A DNA stretch of 64,000 bases from Evansella clarkii (lineage in GTDB: Bacteria; Bacillota; Bacilli; Bacillales; Salisediminibacteriaceae), in assembly GCF_002019695.1 (NCBI RefSeq), contig NZ_KV917376.1, positions 124,001-188,000 of the forward strand, given 5' to 3'. The position numbers and the translations under genes were made by a program. Under the pieces are notes generated by a model. The model was not told the DNA's origin and did not search any database. It saw only the letters and a list, made by a program, of their open reading frames with translations. Of this stretch, positions 8,395-17,715 are shown one piece after another (positions within the stretch are counted from its first letter, which is position 1; the number at the start of each line of letters is the position of its first letter).

Positions 8395-9732
8395 ATGATG
8401 GATAATAGATTCTCACATATAGAAATTTCCCTTGTCATCGGTGGTACAGCTGCTGTATTAATGCTCGCGGTCCTGTTTAATTTTCCACTTGCAGCTGCTA
8501 TAGTTCCCGGATTTTTGATGCTCACGGTTATTGCTTTGAAGAAAGGCTATAAATCAAGTGAACTCTGGCAGTTTTCCATAACCGGGATTAAGAGGAACAA
8601 AAACATTGCCTGGCTGCTCGCTTTCATTGGCGTTATTCTGCCTACCTGGTATTATTCCGGAACGATCGGCCACTTAAATGACTTGTTTCTCTCACTAATA
8701 TCTCCGGAATATTTCTTTACAGCTGCCTTTATCGCTGCAGCTGTAATGAGCCTGATTATTGGATCAGCTGTAGGGAGCCTCAGTATCATCGGCCTGCCTG
8801 TGATGGGCGCCGCTGAAGCTCTCGGAATACCTGCCGCACTCACCGCCGGAGCCCTGGTGTCCGGTGCTTTCGTTGGAGACAGGACCTCTCCTCTGTCCAG
8901 TTCTTTTCAGCTTCTGTCCTTTTCTGTGGAACTGGAACAAAGAAAGCAGCTCAAAACGATCGTTCCGACGATGCTCATCAGTGCTGCATTAACAGCCTGC
9001 ATCTTTTTTGTCGTTGACCAGATTGTTGATAAAGGGTCTGCAGGCGCATCAGTGGAAGGGATGAACGTGAACGAACTTTTAACTGGATCCTTATTTGTTT
9101 CATTAATCCCTCCTCTTGTTTTAAGTATTATGATTTTACTCGGAAAAAATATGAAACTTTCATTTTCAGCTGGAATCGGTTCAGCAGCCGTCATCCTTCT
9201 TTTCAGAGGAGTGCCTGTTTCTGAATGGCTGTATGGCAGTATATTTGGTACCGGAGCTCTCGGAGGCTTCCAGGGAATGTTCCCATTCATCATTTTTATT
9301 CTGATCGTCGGGGCATACTGCCAGATAATCGAAGACACAAAAATGATTCAGCCATATATTAATAGAATATTCAGGGACACCACCTCCCTGCCGAAAAACA
9401 CAGCAAAAACGATCGGAGTAGCTGCAGGAGTTTCTCTTATTTCCCCAAATCAGTCATTTCCAATTTTGCTGGCCGGCCGTTCCTTACTTCCATTCTGGAA
9501 AACTCATTTCAGCAAAGAACATCTTGCCAGGATTCTTGCTGATTCAACGGTTGTTTTCGCCGGCATCGTCCCATGGAGCCTTCTGGCAATTCTTTGCAGC
9601 ACGATTTTAAGTGTTCCTGTTCTTGCCTACGCCCCATACGCCGTCTTTCTTTATTTAACATGTGTCGTAACCATGCTTTATTCCATGCGAAAAAGCCGGC
9701 AAGCCAAAAAGACAGTAAGCGCTGCTTCCTAA
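8395..9732 (+). CDS. nhaC: NhaC-family Na+/H+ antiporter
   Basis: A polytopic membrane protein of 445 residues with about eleven hydrophobic segments. The central motif GALVSGAFVGDRTSPLSSS is characteristic of NhaC-type antiporters, which exchange cytoplasmic Na+ for external H+ and support growth at high pH or salt; related members carry malate/lactate instead. GGAGG at 8386-8390 precedes the ATG by four bases, with a second ATG directly after. The stop codon sits inside the loop of the terminator hairpin. Confidence 0.85.
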   Translation: MMDNRFSHIEISLVIGGTAAVLMLAVLFNFPLAAAIVPGFLMLTVIALKKGYKSSELWQFSITGIKRNKNIAWLLAFIGVILPTWYYSGTIGHLNDLFLSLISPEYFFTAAFIAAAVMSLIIGSAVGSLSIIGLPVMGAAEALGIPAALTAGALVSGAFVGDRTSPLSSSFQLLSFSVELEQRKQLKTIVPTMLISAALTACIFFVVDQIVDKGSAGASVEGMNVNELLTGSLFVSLIPPLVLSIMILLGKNMKLSFSAGIGSAAVILLFRGVPVSEWLYGSIFGTGALGGFQGMFPFIIFILIVGAYCQIIEDTKMIQPYINRIFRDTTSLPKNTAKTIGVAAGVSLISPNQSFPILLAGRSLLPFWKTHFSKEHLARILADSTVVFAGIVPWSLLAILCSTILSVPVLAYAPYAVFLYLTCVVTMLYSMRKSRQAKKTVSAAS

Positions 9733-9752
9733 GCAGCGTTTGCTGTTTTTTT
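9720..9752 (+). terminator. Terminator overlapping the end of nhaC
   Basis: Stem CGCTGCTT / AAGCAGCG with the loop containing part of the stop codon, then T-rich sequence with a run of seven T. Confidence 0.8.
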
Positions 9753-9770
9753 GCAACCTGGCACTTGGGG

Positions 9771-9888
9771 CGTCATAGTGACAGTTGCCTAAGAGCAACT
9801 TTTAAAACCCCTTGTCTAGCAAGGGGTTTTACTTTATATTCCGGAATTTAACCTGATGTCACTATGACGTGTGTCATAGTGACAGTTG
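9771..9888. repeat. Nested inverted repeats with GTCATAGTGACAG arms
   Basis: CGTCATAGTGACA (9771-9783) is the exact inverse of TGTCACTATGACG (9857-9869). Between them is a perfect hairpin AAAACCCCTT / AAGGGGTTTT (9804-9830). A further direct copy GTCATAGTGACAGTTG follows at 9873-9888. No protein-coding frame is supported here. Confidence 0.7.
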
Positions 9889-9967
9889 GGGTAACGCAAC
9901 TTTATTTCCCGGAAACAATTTTTAAGTTGAAACAGGGAGGATAAGGGAGATTTAGGGAGGTTGTTAT

Positions 9968-10125
9968 CCTGGCACTCGGGTTCCTGGAACCAACGTTCCT
10001 GGAACCCAAGTGCCATATTAAATCAAGGAGAATTCTCGAGGATAAGGGAGATTTAATGAGGCCCGCAACCTGGCACTTTTGTACCCGGTACACTGGAACC
10101 CGGTCCCGAAGTGCCACGTTGCCAG
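9968..10125. repeat. Two TGGCACT...AGTGCCA palindromic elements
   Basis: Element one, 9970-10015, has arms TGGCACTCGGGTTCC and its near inverse ending in AGTGCCA (19 of 21 bases pair). Element two, about 10070-10114, has TGGCACTT and AAGTGCCA ends around CCCGG/GGAACCCGG cores. They belong to the same family as the GC-rich units at 18604-18960. The rest of the gap 9733-10273 shows no gene. Confidence 0.65.
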
Positions 10126-10273
10126 GACGAGGATTCAAAAGAAAAAGCGAGTAAACAAGAGGTGTCTCACTACCTCCTGTTTACACGCATCTAATTTAAG
10201 AGCCTGCCAGATACCAAACAACCCGCCACTTAATTTACACTTTCCCGCTGCAGGCCATGCCTCCCCAAAATAA

Positions 10274-11701
10274 TCAAAGCATTTCTTCCCGCATCATCGC
10301 CAGAATATCGCTGTCTGCCTGCAGAATATCTTCCCGGCCTCGTTCGGCGATGCCTTCTGCTGCTTTTTGTGCTTCTCTTACTGCCTGCTTCACGTCCACA
10401 GTTAACAGCTGCCGATTTTCCATAACGACTTTTCCATCAATAATTGATGTTTCTACTTCATGCCCTCTCGCTGAATATACGAGGTTAGGAATGATGTTCC
10501 GGACAGGACTGGTAAAAACTGGTGAAAGGGACGGCTCTTCCAGGTCAATCAGAATGATGTCTGCTTTTTTCCCCGCCTTTAAGGAGCCTACTTCATGATC
10601 GATGCCGAGAACCTTAGCTGCTTCAATCGTTGCTGAACGGATGGCGAGGGTTGCTGAGAATACCGCTGGATTGCCTCTTTTCACCTTATTTAGTATTGCG
10701 GCGAACTTCATTTCGTTGAACATATTGTTAGAGTTATTTCCTGGTGCCTGGTCGGAGCCGAGTCCAGCGGTCCCGCCGCTTTCCACAAATTTCAGCATCG
10801 GAGGCACAAGGCCATCGATAATACCGATACTGCCGGCACAGTATGTCATGCTTGCACCGCTTTTGGCAACGATCTCTGTTTCTTCGTCGGTGGCCTCTGT
10901 CAAATGGACGGCAATTAACCGTTCATTTAAAAATCCATTTTCCTCTAAAAATGCGATACTTCTTTTTCCGTACCTTTTTTCCATCTGATTAATTTCTCTG
11001 TCGCCCTGGGCAACGTGCATATGTAGTTTTGTATCATATTTTTCCCCGAGTCCCTTTATCTCGTTAAGCAGCTCAAGGCTCATCATATCAGGGCCCTGAG
11101 GTCCTAGAATACAAGTGATTCTGCCATTTTCCGTCTCGTTATACTTCTCCATTAATTCCAGGTTTCGGGCAAGCTTTTCCTCACCCACAGACTGTTCCAG
11201 AGGATATAAGTCACCGACCGGAGTACTGCTGATGTCAGGCGGCATTTCGTTTACCATTTCAGCAAGACGGGCTCTTGCCCCTGCCTTCACATAATTATGG
11301 ACAATTTCCGTCATGTAACTGTCATAATCGCCAAAAGTAGTTGTCCCTGACTGAATGCCCTCAATGATATTAACCATGGAACCCTTTACTGCATCTTCTC
11401 TTCTCACATGCTTCATAAACGGCCAGATGCCTTTTTGCATCCAGTCGTTCATATCCTGAGCCACTCCGCGAATAATCGACAGACCTGTATGAATATGAGC
11501 ATCAACCAGCCCTGGCATTACGACTTTATTTTTTGCATCCATCAGCCTGTCAGCATTGTACTGGCTTTTTAATTCATTGGTTTTTCCCACGGCCACAATC
11601 TTATTTCCCTTTATTGCCAAGGCACCGTCTTCAATCATTCCGACACCCTTGCCTTCCATCGTTACAACAAAACCATTTGTAATTAATATATCTGCATGCA
11701 A
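10274..11701 (-). CDS. Metal-dependent amidohydrolase (MtaD/SsnA/TrzN-like)
   Basis: A 475-residue TIM-barrel amidohydrolase flanked by the composite beta-sandwich. Metal-binding motifs are visible: VDAHIH after strand 1, HMHVAQ and LIAVHLTEA in the middle, and GLGSDQAPGNN near the end; the GSLKAGKKADIILIDL stretch is typical of deaminase/chlorohydrolase relatives (5-methylthioadenosine deaminase, guanine deaminase, atrazine chlorohydrolase). The first His pair is H-I-H. The exact substrate, probably a purine, pyrimidine or triazine-like ring, cannot be told. Start is a TTG with GAGGT about eight bases upstream; no better ATG exists nearby. Confidence 0.8.
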   Translation of the reverse strand: MHADILITNGFVVTMEGKGVGMIEDGALAIKGNKIVAVGKTNELKSQYNADRLMDAKNKVVMPGLVDAHIHTGLSIIRGVAQDMNDWMQKGIWPFMKHVRREDAVKGSMVNIIEGIQSGTTTFGDYDSYMTEIVHNYVKAGARARLAEMVNEMPPDISSTPVGDLYPLEQSVGEEKLARNLELMEKYNETENGRITCILGPQGPDMMSLELLNEIKGLGEKYDTKLHMHVAQGDREINQMEKRYGKRSIAFLEENGFLNERLIAVHLTEATDEETEIVAKSGASMTYCAGSIGIIDGLVPPMLKFVESGGTAGLGSDQAPGNNSNNMFNEMKFAAILNKVKRGNPAVFSATLAIRSATIEAAKVLGIDHEVGSLKAGKKADIILIDLEEPSLSPVFTSPVRNIIPNLVYSARGHEVETSIIDGKVVMENRQLLTVDVKQAVREAQKAAEGIAERGREDILQADSDILAMMREEML

Positions 11702-12099
11702 TGAAACGACCTCACTTCATTCTATTTTTATTACTTTCGTTTATTTAGCTTCTATAAAAATACTTCATTTCCTTCTCTGATTATTGAATCTATGTACCGC
11801 TTACTTCCTGCCATTTCCTCCTCTTCAGGAAAAAACAAGAAACCGAACCAGGATAAAAGTCCTGTTTTCCTGACATGCCAACAGGGCGTTCCTCACCCGA
11901 AAATAACGTCTGACTCCATGTATAACAGGACTATACTTTTTAAAACTTAATAAATTCCAGCAATAATCAAAATACGGTAGTTTTTACTTATTTTTCTAAT
12001 AATTATATATTTTTCGACAAAAAAGTTATAAAATGCTAACTAAATGTCCTCTGGTAACAGAGGAATATTTTACCACTACACATAAAGGAGAGGAACATA
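11702..12099. other. Intergenic region between divergent amidohydrolase and protease genes
   Basis: Nearly 400 bases of AT-rich DNA carrying the promoters of both divergent genes. A small hairpin CAGGA/TCCTG occurs around 11850. No convincing -35/-10 pair, small gene or repeat was identified. Confidence 0.4.
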
Positions 12100-14499
12100 T
12101 TGCAAAGTAAATTACGGCAATACTTTATTTATTCGCTCATATTGCTTCTTGTGTTATCCACATTCAGCGGGGCTGGGTTTGCAAACGGCTCAGGACAGAA
12201 TGCGAGTCTTTCATCTGTTCACCTGGACTTAAATGAAACTTCATCTGAACCAGTGACTGTTATTGTGGAACTGGAAGCAGAATCAATTGCAGAAGCTAAT
12301 TACAGAGGTAAATCACAATCTAAAGAAGGCCTTGCCGCAGAACGTGAAAATGTAATTTCTTCTATTGAAGCTGCGGTATCTTCTGCAACAATTAACCAGG
12401 AATACGATTATGTTTTTTCGGGATTTTCAGTTGAAGTAGCTCAGAATGAACTTCATGAGCTGGCTGCTGTTGCAGGTGTAAAAGCTGTTTATCCAAACGA
12501 AACTTATGAAGTTTCTTCTGTTGACGAAGCTGAACTTATTGATGCAGAATCGTTCAGCCCGGCTATGATGGACAGTGCTCCATTTATCGGCTCTGATCTT
12601 GCATGGGATGCAGGCTTTACAGGAGAAGGAGTAACTGTAGCAGTTATTGATACTGGTGTAGATTATACACATCCTGACCTCGCTGATAACTTTGGCGACT
12701 ATAAAGGCTGGGACTTTGTTGATAATAATGACAGCCCTCAGGAAACTCCTGCAGGCGATCCACGGGGCGATTCAACTAACCACGGTACACACGTTGCCGG
12801 AACAGTTGCGGCAAACGGTGATATTAAAGGGGTAGCTCCAGACGCTACACTGCTTGCTTACCGAGTTCTCGGCCCAGGGGGCAGCGGAACAACAGAAAAT
12901 GTTATCGCAGGTATTGAACGTGCAGTGGAAGACGGTGCTGATGTTATGAATCTTTCACTTGGAAACACAACGAACGATCCTGATTTTGCAACGAGTATCG
13001 CCCTCGACTGGGCCATGGCTGAAGGAGTTGTTGCTGTAACTTCAAATGGTAACAGCGGGCCGAATAACTGGACAGTCGGTTCTCCAGGAACATCCCGCGA
13101 AGCCATTTCCGTAGGTGCTACACAGCTTCCTTATAACCTTTTCAGTGCACAGATAGCTACTGAAGGAGGAGCAAAGCTTGAAAGTGCTGCCGTTATGGGG
13201 CACCCAGGTGAGGATAAGCTTAAAGAATTTAACGGTGATTTCGAATTTGTCCATGTGGGCTATGGGGAAGCCTCTGACTTTGAAGGTGTGGATGCTGAAG
13301 GAAAAATTGCTTTAATCAGCCGCGGAGAAATCCCGTTTGTGGATAAAGCAACAAACGCGAAAAATGCCGGAGCAGCCGGTGCTATCATTTACAACAATGT
13401 GGAAGGCGTTCAGCCTGACGTTCCAGGCCTGGCTGTTCCAACCCTAAAAACATCACTGACAGACGGGCAGAAGCTTCTCGCAGAACTGGAAGCAGGCAGC
13501 AATACGGTAAATATTAATGTTGAATTTGACAGAGAAGTCGGAGAAACAATGGCTAACTTCTCTTCCAGAGGTCCGGTTATGAACAACTGGATGATTAAGC
13601 CGGACGTCTCAGCTCCTGGTGTAGCAATTGTAAGTACTATCCCTACACACAACCCTGAGAATCCATACGGTTATGCATCCTTACAGGGAACGAGCATGTC
13701 AGCTCCTCATGTTGCCGGTGCTGCAGCTCTTGTTTTACAGGCTAACCCGGACTGGAGTGTTGATTTTGTTAAAGCAGCTCTTATGAACACTGCGGAAAAG
13801 CTTTACGATGCAGATGGCGTTATTTATCCTCATAACAGCCAGGGTGCAGGAAGTATCCGTATCCTTGATGCTATTAACGCTGAAACACTAATCACACCTG
13901 GCAGCCATTCTTTTGGGGTGTTTACTAAGGAAAAAGGAAAAGAAGTAAGAAGCCAGAGTATTACAATTAACAATCTGTCTGATGAGCGTAAAAGATATTC
14001 CTTTAATTTTGAAGGAACAGAAGGAATAAAAGTTATGAACAGCAATAACACACAGGTTCAGCCTGGAAGAACGCAGGATATTAATTTCCGTGTACAGGTA
14101 GATGCTTCAAAAACAGAGCCAGGGTATCATGAAGGAGTTATTACAATCAGCAATGGTGATGAGACTTTACAAGTACCAACGATTGTTTTTGTTCAGGAGC
14201 CGGATTATCCATTATTGAACACTTTATCACTTGCTCTTGAAGGTGGAAACCTGGTTGGTACTGTAAACGCTCCAGGCGGTGCCGAGCATTTTAATCTTCG
14301 CATCAGAGACGCGGATACTGGGGAGCTTCTCGCAGAACCAGCTGCTGCGTCTGATATAGCGCCGGGCATCCACAGCTTCAGCTGGGATATGACCATTGAT
14401 GGCCAGCCGCTTACTGAAAGAAACTACCAGATTAATGCTTATGCGAAATCTGGTGAATTTGAAACTGAATTAGCTGGACCTACGTTAACTATTGAATAG
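12100..14499 (+). CDS. vpr: Secreted subtilisin-like serine protease with PA insert (Vpr type)
   Basis: A 799-residue exported protease. Signal peptide about 1-29 (SLILLLVLSTFSGAGFA), inhibitor I9-type propeptide (about 50-138), then an S8 catalytic domain with Asp184 (VIDTG), His228 (NHGTHVAG) and Ser532 (GTSMSAPH). A PA domain (about 360-450) is inserted between His and Ser, as in B. subtilis Vpr. The C-terminal part (about 600-799) is beta-rich, FnIII/FLN-like. Start is TTG with AAGGAGAGGAA just upstream. It should degrade external protein. A close paralogue is at 36902-39310; both use TTG starts. Confidence 0.92.
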   Translation: MQSKLRQYFIYSLILLLVLSTFSGAGFANGSGQNASLSSVHLDLNETSSEPVTVIVELEAESIAEANYRGKSQSKEGLAAERENVISSIEAAVSSATINQEYDYVFSGFSVEVAQNELHELAAVAGVKAVYPNETYEVSSVDEAELIDAESFSPAMMDSAPFIGSDLAWDAGFTGEGVTVAVIDTGVDYTHPDLADNFGDYKGWDFVDNNDSPQETPAGDPRGDSTNHGTHVAGTVAANGDIKGVAPDATLLAYRVLGPGGSGTTENVIAGIERAVEDGADVMNLSLGNTTNDPDFATSIALDWAMAEGVVAVTSNGNSGPNNWTVGSPGTSREAISVGATQLPYNLFSAQIATEGGAKLESAAVMGHPGEDKLKEFNGDFEFVHVGYGEASDFEGVDAEGKIALISRGEIPFVDKATNAKNAGAAGAIIYNNVEGVQPDVPGLAVPTLKTSLTDGQKLLAELEAGSNTVNINVEFDREVGETMANFSSRGPVMNNWMIKPDVSAPGVAIVSTIPTHNPENPYGYASLQGTSMSAPHVAGAAALVLQANPDWSVDFVKAALMNTAEKLYDADGVIYPHNSQGAGSIRILDAINAETLITPGSHSFGVFTKEKGKEVRSQSITINNLSDERKRYSFNFEGTEGIKVMNSNNTQVQPGRTQDINFRVQVDASKTEPGYHEGVITISNGDETLQVPTIVFVQEPDYPLLNTLSLALEGGNLVGTVNAPGGAEHFNLRIRDADTGELLAEPAAASDIAPGIHSFSWDMTIDGQPLTERNYQINAYAKSGEFETELAGPTLTIE

Positions 14500-14507
14500 G
14501 AACGATG

Positions 14508-14542
14508 AAAACCTCCGGAAGCAAAAGCCTCCGGAGGTTTTT
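14508..14542 (+). terminator. Terminator of the first Vpr-type gene
   Basis: Perfect 11-base stem AAAACCTCCGG / CCGGAGGTTTT followed by T residues; it abuts the stop codon of the convergent gene. Confidence 0.85.
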
Positions 14543-15099
14543 CATACATAATCTGAGGGGTCCACTACCGCGCTGTAAATTAGATATACTACTGCACAAG
14601 CAGCCATTGTGATAAATCCCCAGCCAAGTGTTATCTGCTCAATTATCAGGTAGTTATTGCACAGCTGCTCAGGCGACATGATATAGAGAAGTCCCATAGC
14701 GAAAAACATCACTGTAAAACTGATTATGAGTGCATTCTTGCTTTTATCTCCAAGCTTTTTCCAGCTGTCCCTTAGTGGTATCCCGGCTAAAAAAGGAAGA
14801 CTGATATACTTAAAAATAGCAACGCTCTGTACTGTCAGGGCTTCGTCCATTGTCCGGGGAATCATCCAGTAGACCATTATGATTATAAAAAGCAAAATCC
14901 CCGGCACACCGTTACTGTTCCAATTTTCAAAAAAAACAGGAAAGCGTTCCTGCACCAGTTTAGCCATCAGAAAACCTGCAATTACAAGGAGCGGCATTTG
15001 CATATGCATATGGACGACCATAATTGATTCGAGCAAATTGGCGACAGGGGGGAGAGCCAGAAAGATAAGCAGAAACAGACCGGCTGTAAATTGATTCAT
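14542..15099 (-). CDS. Multi-pass membrane protein of the respiratory cluster, possibly an oxidase assembly factor
   Basis: A 185-residue protein with about five membrane helices. The segment VVHMHMQMPLLVIAG, rich in His and Met at a membrane edge, recalls copper-handling CtaG/DUF1404-type assembly proteins, but the match is weak. Its start lies three bases after the stop of the SCO-type gene, and its ribosome site (AAGGGGG) is inside that gene, so the two are translationally coupled. Role in copper or heme insertion into the adjacent terminal reductase is an inference from position. Confidence 0.6.
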   Translation of the reverse strand: MNQFTAGLFLLIFLALPPVANLLESIMVVHMHMQMPLLVIAGFLMAKLVQERFPVFFENWNSNGVPGILLFIIIMVYWMIPRTMDEALTVQSVAIFKYISLPFLAGIPLRDSWKKLGDKSKNALIISFTVMFFAMGLLYIMSPEQLCNNYLIIEQITLGWGFITMAACAVVYLIYSAVVDPSDYV

Positions 15100-15102
15100 T
15101 TT

Positions 15103-15735
15103 CTATTCCCCCTTGTCATTTTCTAAGATAGTATTAACCCTTTCCGCGGCTTCACCGATTTCCGTATAGTCCATTACATCAATGAGAGTTCCTTCTCTGT
15201 CCACAAGATAAAAGGCTGAGTTATGGGCAAAATCCCCATTTTCATAAGGGATAACCACAACGCCGAATTCTTCAAGCAGTGAGTCCAGCTCCTCCTGGTC
15301 GTTAATCCGCGCCATTCTCCAGGTATCGCCGTCTGCGTTAAAGTGTCCAGTATATTCAGCCAGTGTTACCGGGTCATCTCTTTCCGGGTCGAAACTGATA
15401 CTTAAGAACACAATATCCTCACCAATATATTCTTCAGGCACCTGACTGTAAACCTGCCCCATATTCATCTCCAGAATCGGGCAGACAGTGGAACAATAAG
15501 TGTACATAAAAGTGATAAAAACATACTTCCCGTCAAACTCAGAGACCGGGTAAACCCGACCTTTACTGTCTTCGAAAGTGACCTCTGGGAACTGCGGCTG
15601 ATTTTCTATAAGGCTGTTGACTCTCGCTGTCTCCGCTGTATAAGCTTTAAAACCGTCTGTACCGATATAAAACAAGCTCAAACCAAACAGTAAAACTAAT
15701 GCCAATGCAAACGGAGTATGCCAGTTTTTTTTCAT
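15103..15735 (-). CDS. SCO1/SenC/PrrC family copper chaperone
   Basis: A thioredoxin-fold protein tethered by an N-terminal helix (about 8-25). Copper ligands are Cys81 and Cys85 (YCSTVCP) and His171 (FAHNSAF), the full SCO set. SCO proteins deliver copper to, or reduce, the CuA site of subunit II, which fits the CuA subunit encoded just upstream. The longest frame starts at a GTG (15744) that overlaps the AGGAG ribosome site; the ATG at 15735, eight bases after it, is chosen. Confidence 0.9.
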   Translation of the reverse strand: MKKNWHTPFALALVLLFGLSLFYIGTDGFKAYTAETARVNSLIENQPQFPEVTFEDSKGRVYPVSEFDGKYVFITFMYTYCSTVCPILEMNMGQVYSQVPEEYIGEDIVFLSISFDPERDDPVTLAEYTGHFNADGDTWRMARINDQEELDSLLEEFGVVVIPYENGDFAHNSAFYLVDREGTLIDVMDYTEIGEAAERVNTILENDKGE

Positions 15736-15782
15736 ATTGACCACTCCTGTAATGAAGTAGATTTAATTCCAGTAGGCCTTGC

Positions 15783-15950
15783 ATTCTGTTTCGTAAGTTG
15801 ATATAGCTCTGATTACGCAGGCTGGGCATCCATTTTCGCAAGTTGGGACCCCTTTTTCGCAGGTTGACTATTTAATTTCGCAGGTTGACCTCATTTTTCG
15901 CAGGTTAGCCTCCATCCAATTTAGCAGGTTGGGATCCCTTTTTCGCAAAT
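15783..15950. repeat. Degenerate tandem array of TTTCGCAGGTTG units
   Basis: About seven units of 20-25 bases, each built round TTTCGCAGGTTG(GGACCC). The clearest copies lie between 15834 and 15946, with variants such as TTCGTAAGTTG at the left and TTAGCAGGTTG at the right. It fills the gap between the SCO-type gene and subunit I. Confidence 0.65.
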
Positions 15951-15967
15951 AAACTAGTTTTTTACAA

Positions 15968-15999
15968 CCGGGCTCACCTTCTACATATCGGGAGCCCGG
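15968..15999 (-). terminator. Hairpin after subunit I gene
   Basis: Stem CCGGGCTC / GAGCCCGG with a 16-base loop. The T run is poor on either strand, so it could be an attenuator or RNA-stabilising hairpin rather than a true terminator. Confidence 0.4.
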
Positions 16000-16023
16000 C
16001 TTATAACTAGATTCCTATTTTCC

Positions 16024-17700
16024 TTACCAGGTCTGGAATGGCGGCGATCCTGGCGGTGCATTTCCGATAAACTCCACCAGTGGTATTACATATCCCATAG
16101 CTACGAGAAGAAGGAGAAGGACTACTACTCTGCCCCAGCTTTCTGTCCACATAGGTGTCTTTGATGCATTATCTTCTACATCAGCGATTGGGAATTCTGT
16201 TTCTCCTTTTGGCGCGAAGAACATGAGATGTACTACTGCATATACTTGCAGGAGTACACCGATCATCAGTAAAGTTCCTCCGACTGCCAGGAACATCAGG
16301 TACGGATCCCAGCTTAATGCTGTCGCATTGTCAGCGTAGGTAGTGTATGAGGTTCTTCTTGGCGAACCGAGCAGCCCTACCCAGTGCATTGCGATGGCCA
16401 TAAACGACATTCCTGCTGTCCAGATAAGAGTTGTAATTACTCCAAGCTTATTAATCTTTGGCGTCAGCACTCTCTTAGAGACATAAGGTATAAGCCAGTA
16501 ACTAATTCCAAAGAAGGTAAGGACAACGGTCGTTCCTACTGTCAGGTGGAAGTGTCCTACTACCCATAAAGTATTATGGACTACCTGGTTTAACTGGTTT
16601 GTGCTTTGAACGATACCGCCCGCTCCTCCAGGAATGAAGGCAATCATAGCGATCATTGGAGCAAGGAACCGGACGTCTCCCCATGGAAGCTTTTTGAACC
16701 AGGCGAAAATTCCAGTCCCGCCTTTTTTCCTCGCTGTTTTCTCGAATACAGAGAACATAGCGTAAGCAGTCATTAATGAAGGGAAGCCAATTGCGAGACT
16801 CATAAATACGTGCATATATTTAACTGATTCAGCAATTCCCGGGTCCACAATCTGGTGGTGGAACCCTCCAGGTATATTCATGATTACTAACAAAATGATT
16901 ACTAGACGTGTAAGTGTGTCACTAAAACGTCTTCCGCCGATAATTTTAGGTACTACCACATACCATGCGGAAAGCGCTGTCAAATACCAGATGTTAACAA
17001 GTGTGTGGCCGAATGCCCAGAATAGTGTTCTGGCAAGCATTACATTAATAGTTTCAATCCAGCCGATGGACCAGGGGATGATGTAAAGAACCTCGATCGC
17101 TACTGGAACACTTCCGAAGAACAAGAGGACGAATACACCTGTTGCAAAATAACTGATAATCGGCAGATGCTGGCCCTTGTTGTTTTTTCTCCAGTTCGCC
17201 ACCTGTATAAATGCTCCGAAAGCACACATCCAGACACCCAGAACTATAAATACGAGACCTATATAGAACCATGGTGATGCTGCCATTGGCGGGTAAAAAG
17301 TGAACATTACTGTTGCCTGATTTAAAAGAATTGGTATAACTGCCATAACGAACCCGACTATCTTCATTCCAAAGCCTATCCATGCCATCTTTCTTACTTT
17401 AGGGAGCAGCCCCCCCAATGAATGGGACATCGCTGCATAAAAGTAACCTATCGTAAAGAATGCAGTGAGTACCAGTACAAGCAGCAAACCGTGTGCTGTT
17501 AAAACCTGATAGTAGTTAAACCATACCGGGAGCTCAAGCAGGCCAGCCCGGTTGAGCCCTTGTAAGAGGCCCAGTGTTCCCCCGATAAGAAGAGCCGTAA
17601 ACGCTACGAGCATATATGTTTTTGTAATAAGGGCGTCCTCTTCATTTATGCCTAAGGCCTTATTGGTTTTGTCCTGAAAATTTAATTTTAATGCCTCCAT
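16024..17700 (-). CDS. Heme-copper oxidase superfamily subunit I, B-family (ba3-like); possible nitric oxide reductase
   Basis: A 558-residue protein with about thirteen membrane helices, close in layout to ba3-type subunit I. Visible ligands: heme His in LTAHGLL, CuB His-His in GGFHHQIVDPG, and the paired His in VVGHFHLTVG. The helix VI motif reads GHTLVNIWYL where ba3 enzymes read GHPIVYFWLL: the Tyr that is cross-linked to the CuB His is Asn here. That Tyr is needed for O2 reduction in oxidases and is lost in NO-reducing members of the superfamily, including the CuA-dependent NOR of Bacillus. So the product is either an unusual oxidase or a B-family NO reductase. GGAGGGGGAGAAAAA lies before the ATG. 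Confidence 0.85.
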   Translation of the reverse strand: MEALKLNFQDKTNKALGINEEDALITKTYMLVAFTALLIGGTLGLLQGLNRAGLLELPVWFNYYQVLTAHGLLLVLVLTAFFTIGYFYAAMSHSLGGLLPKVRKMAWIGFGMKIVGFVMAVIPILLNQATVMFTFYPPMAASPWFYIGLVFIVLGVWMCAFGAFIQVANWRKNNKGQHLPIISYFATGVFVLLFFGSVPVAIEVLYIIPWSIGWIETINVMLARTLFWAFGHTLVNIWYLTALSAWYVVVPKIIGGRRFSDTLTRLVIILLVIMNIPGGFHHQIVDPGIAESVKYMHVFMSLAIGFPSLMTAYAMFSVFEKTARKKGGTGIFAWFKKLPWGDVRFLAPMIAMIAFIPGGAGGIVQSTNQLNQVVHNTLWVVGHFHLTVGTTVVLTFFGISYWLIPYVSKRVLTPKINKLGVITTLIWTAGMSFMAIAMHWVGLLGSPRRTSYTTYADNATALSWDPYLMFLAVGGTLLMIGVLLQVYAVVHLMFFAPKGETEFPIADVEDNASKTPMWTESWGRVVVLLLLLVAMGYVIPLVEFIGNAPPGSPPFQTW

Positions 17701-17715
17701 TTTTTCTCCCCCTCC

